From contig JAWDGP010003957.1 in assembly GCA_033675545.1 (NCBI GenBank), positions 567,501-631,500 of the forward strand: a DNA stretch of 64,000 nucleotides, given 5' to 3'. The DNA comes from Elysia crispata. Lineage: Eukaryota; Mollusca; Gastropoda; Plakobranchidae. This document shows positions 61,938 through 64,000 of this stretch, piece by piece (the stretch's first letter is position 1; every line of letters starts with the position of its first letter). The position numbers and the translations under genes were made by a program. The notes below the pieces were generated by a model. It was not told the origin of the DNA. It saw only the letters and a program-made list of their open reading frames with translations, and searched no databases.

Positions 61938-62604
61938 TAATAACAATAATATTAATGCTCAACGCTAATCTAATTCTAAAACTTACTGCTTTAGCAACTT
62001 GAAATGAAATTTTCCCTAACAAATAACAGGTTTTAAAAATAATCGTTGAAGCAAACAGCTGTTTCTCTTTAATTAAAACATGTCTTGAACATAAAGATTT
62101 TTTAAAGATTTAATTGTAAATGAGATTGGAAACTGTTCAAGTTGATTAGACAGTAGATCTATCTGCTAAACGGAGGATGAGGTGTAATTAATAAATTTGA
62201 AAAAGATTGCTTGAGTATATATAGCTGTAATAGTGACAGGCAATCCTATCAGCCGCCTCTGATTTAAACCAAAGGCATGGACCTGTTGAAAAATATGAAA
62301 CAAGACTACATGTAACTATATAAAAATTTGCTTGATATATATTTTTTTAATATAATGTTCAAAACAGCAAATCTATTTAAACAAAAACTATTTATATCAC
62401 ATACGAAGAAGCCTTTTTCATCACACATGTTACCGTCTAAATTTAGCTCTCACAATACTTAAAAATTTGGAAAAGGAAACATCATTCTCTTCGACAGCAA
62501 ATATGTTTATTTAGAAGGGTAGTGATTTTTCCACGGCTTGCCGTGTAATAGTGTCCTTATGATATTTACACGTCATAATTATCGTGTTCTACGTATATAT
62601 TTAT
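61641..62604. other. Upstream of the M13 gene; (AAT)n and AT-rich DNA
   Basis: (AAT)n microsatellite at about 61846-61950. GGTTCGATACC near 61720 resembles a B box, but no A box precedes it at a fitting distance. No gene was supported. Confidence 0.45.
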
Positions 62605-62732
62605 ATATACCCGTTCAAATGAACAGGTTGGGAAAGCGACTACATTGAAGAAATCCAAACTTCACAAAAATGGCAGACTATTATCGTCCTTTATAATTAT
62701 ATCTGTTATTGTTCAAACTTTGCTTTTCTTTA

Positions 62733-62792
<60 letters not shown>

Positions 62793-63060
62793 CATATCCT
62801 CCAGAGAAACTCATAGAGCAGTTTTAAAATATAATATAGCACCTTGAGACATTGGAATTATTCTCACGTTTTCATGTAGACATTCTTTGAATAAAGGAGA
62901 AATCTTAAGCAAAAAAGGTAAAATAAATTTGAGTGCAGACTTTTAAGCAGTCCTCTTTTCAGTTTATCTCGCCACCGAGACCACAAGGTGGTTTTGATGA
63001 CCCATTACAGATAAATGTAGTGCTCGACTTGATGTGGTGAAAAAGTATCTGCCAAAACAA
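62605..63060. repeat. Dispersed repeat, copy 2, with (AT)n insertion
   Basis: Partner of 59490-59900. An (AT)n microsatellite at about 62735-62790 interrupts it. Confidence 0.75.
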
Positions 63061-64000
63061 AGTTACTGTTACTGATTCCGTAACCCGCCAGGATCGTAGG
63101 GGCGCTGCGTGATCGATGAACAATGGACCAGCTGGCTCCATCTGGTGCGGTTGTGGGCGACTGTTCTAGTGACAACGAGGCTTTCCCCTGTCCATTAAAG
63201 GGTGTTGTCGGCTCCATAAATTAATGAACGGACAGATACACAGACAGGCACTTCGGGATGTCCCGGGTATTTTTGTAATTTACCGGTGCCGCCATAACTG
63301 TTTGGTCAAAGAAGGTGGAAACTTTATTTATCCTTTGTTGTAAACAATGGTGTTCTGGTAAAATATTGTCTATAAAAGTTTCCTACAAATTGATAGTCAT
63401 TTATTTTCATAATAATTGCACATTGTTCAATATTTGCAGAATTTTCTTTTTTAAAAGCTTTACAGCCTATAAGGTCAAAATAAACAAGAAATGAGATCAT
63501 TGTGGGCTTGTGTGTTGGTGCTTGCTGGTTTTATTTTGTTCGGTTTTTCTTGTTTCGAAAATTTTTCAGGGGGCCGAACAGGATTTCTTTTCCTATATCT
63601 TACAGTAAAAGCTTTATGATTCTTTTCCAAGGCTTATAAGTTAAAAAAGGGTTTGGAGTCAAATTATATTAATACAATTCAATTGATAAACTATTACTCT
63701 ATGTGCTTTAAAATCGTGCGGATTTGTCTGCCCTTCAGTTAACTATACTCCAAATCTAATGACTTCAAAATTTCAATATAATTATTCAAAATTAGGTGGG
63801 TAATCTGTCATAGGCTAGATGTAGATCTACGATATCGTACCTCTAATGCATCGGATAGGCTAGGCCTTGATAACACTGGCTTCGCTAATTATTAGTATTA
63901 GTATTATAAGAATATATCTAGATCTAGTAGTCTTAAATAAACGGTACAATAGTCACTGCTTCTGGCGTTTTAATTAGACGTACTAGATCTAGATCTATAT
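63061..64000. other. No gene supported; repeat-like DNA, then AT-rich sequence
   Basis: 63100-63230 is GC-richer and open on the minus strand (NGQGKASLSLEQS), probably a fragment of a repeat. TAGATCTAGATC-type runs appear at 63917-63928 and at the window end, 63983-63999. Confidence 0.4.

Overview
The window is AT-rich animal nuclear DNA with small exons, long introns, very many di- and trinucleotide microsatellites and several kinds of decayed mobile element. There are no operons, ribosome-binding sites, rRNA genes or CRISPR arrays. The many scattered copies of a TAGATCTAGATC-type word, the tRNA-like SINE fragments and the two recognisable genes fit a lophotrochozoan, most likely a gastropod mollusc. 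That assignment is an inference from sequence style, not a database match.

Two host genes are recognised, both on the minus strand. (1) The 5' end of ASCC2 (activating signal cointegrator 1 complex subunit 2) lies at 1-3730: a start-codon exon of 21 codons at 3668-3730, then exons at 1372-1533, 989-1047 and 1-56, where the window cuts the gene. (2) A complete M13-family metallopeptidase (neprilysin/endothelin-converting-enzyme type) runs from a start codon at 61366 to a stop at 23281 in about 24 small exons. It has a short basic N-terminus, one hydrophobic anchor, the NAYF-type substrate motif, an HELGH zinc site, the third-ligand region and the conserved C-terminal Arg/Cys block. Two of its splice junctions are each one base out of phase.

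A partial second copy of the M13 gene lies at about 7.7-9.35 kb, also on the minus strand. It keeps exon 1, exon 2 with a ruined acceptor site, and a piece of the penultimate exon, brought together by loss of everything between. It is probably a pseudogene. A coding-looking exon of an unrecognised gene lies at 17734-17855 (minus) and an exon-like extracellular-type stretch at 35395-35656 (plus).

Mobile elements: a Ty3/gypsy-type gag, zinc knuckle and protease remnant (5.9-6.96 kb); the C-terminal part of a LINE with a zinc-binding motif and restriction-like endonuclease motif (11.1-12.15 kb); a decayed MULE-like transposase (30.5-32.4 kb, minus); a gypsy-type LTR element (40.8-43.2 kb) whose 5' LTR carries a nested 637-bp terminal-inverted-repeat transposon with a TAA target duplication, of which a second full copy sits at 39635-40303; a 3' LINE fossil (54.2-54.9 kb); and tRNA-derived SINE-like repeats (14.6, 18.8-19.1, 56.0-56.5 and 59.3 kb). 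A 74-bp minisatellite of about 14 units occupies 19662-20684. Everything else is intron or intergenic DNA in which I could not support a gene.
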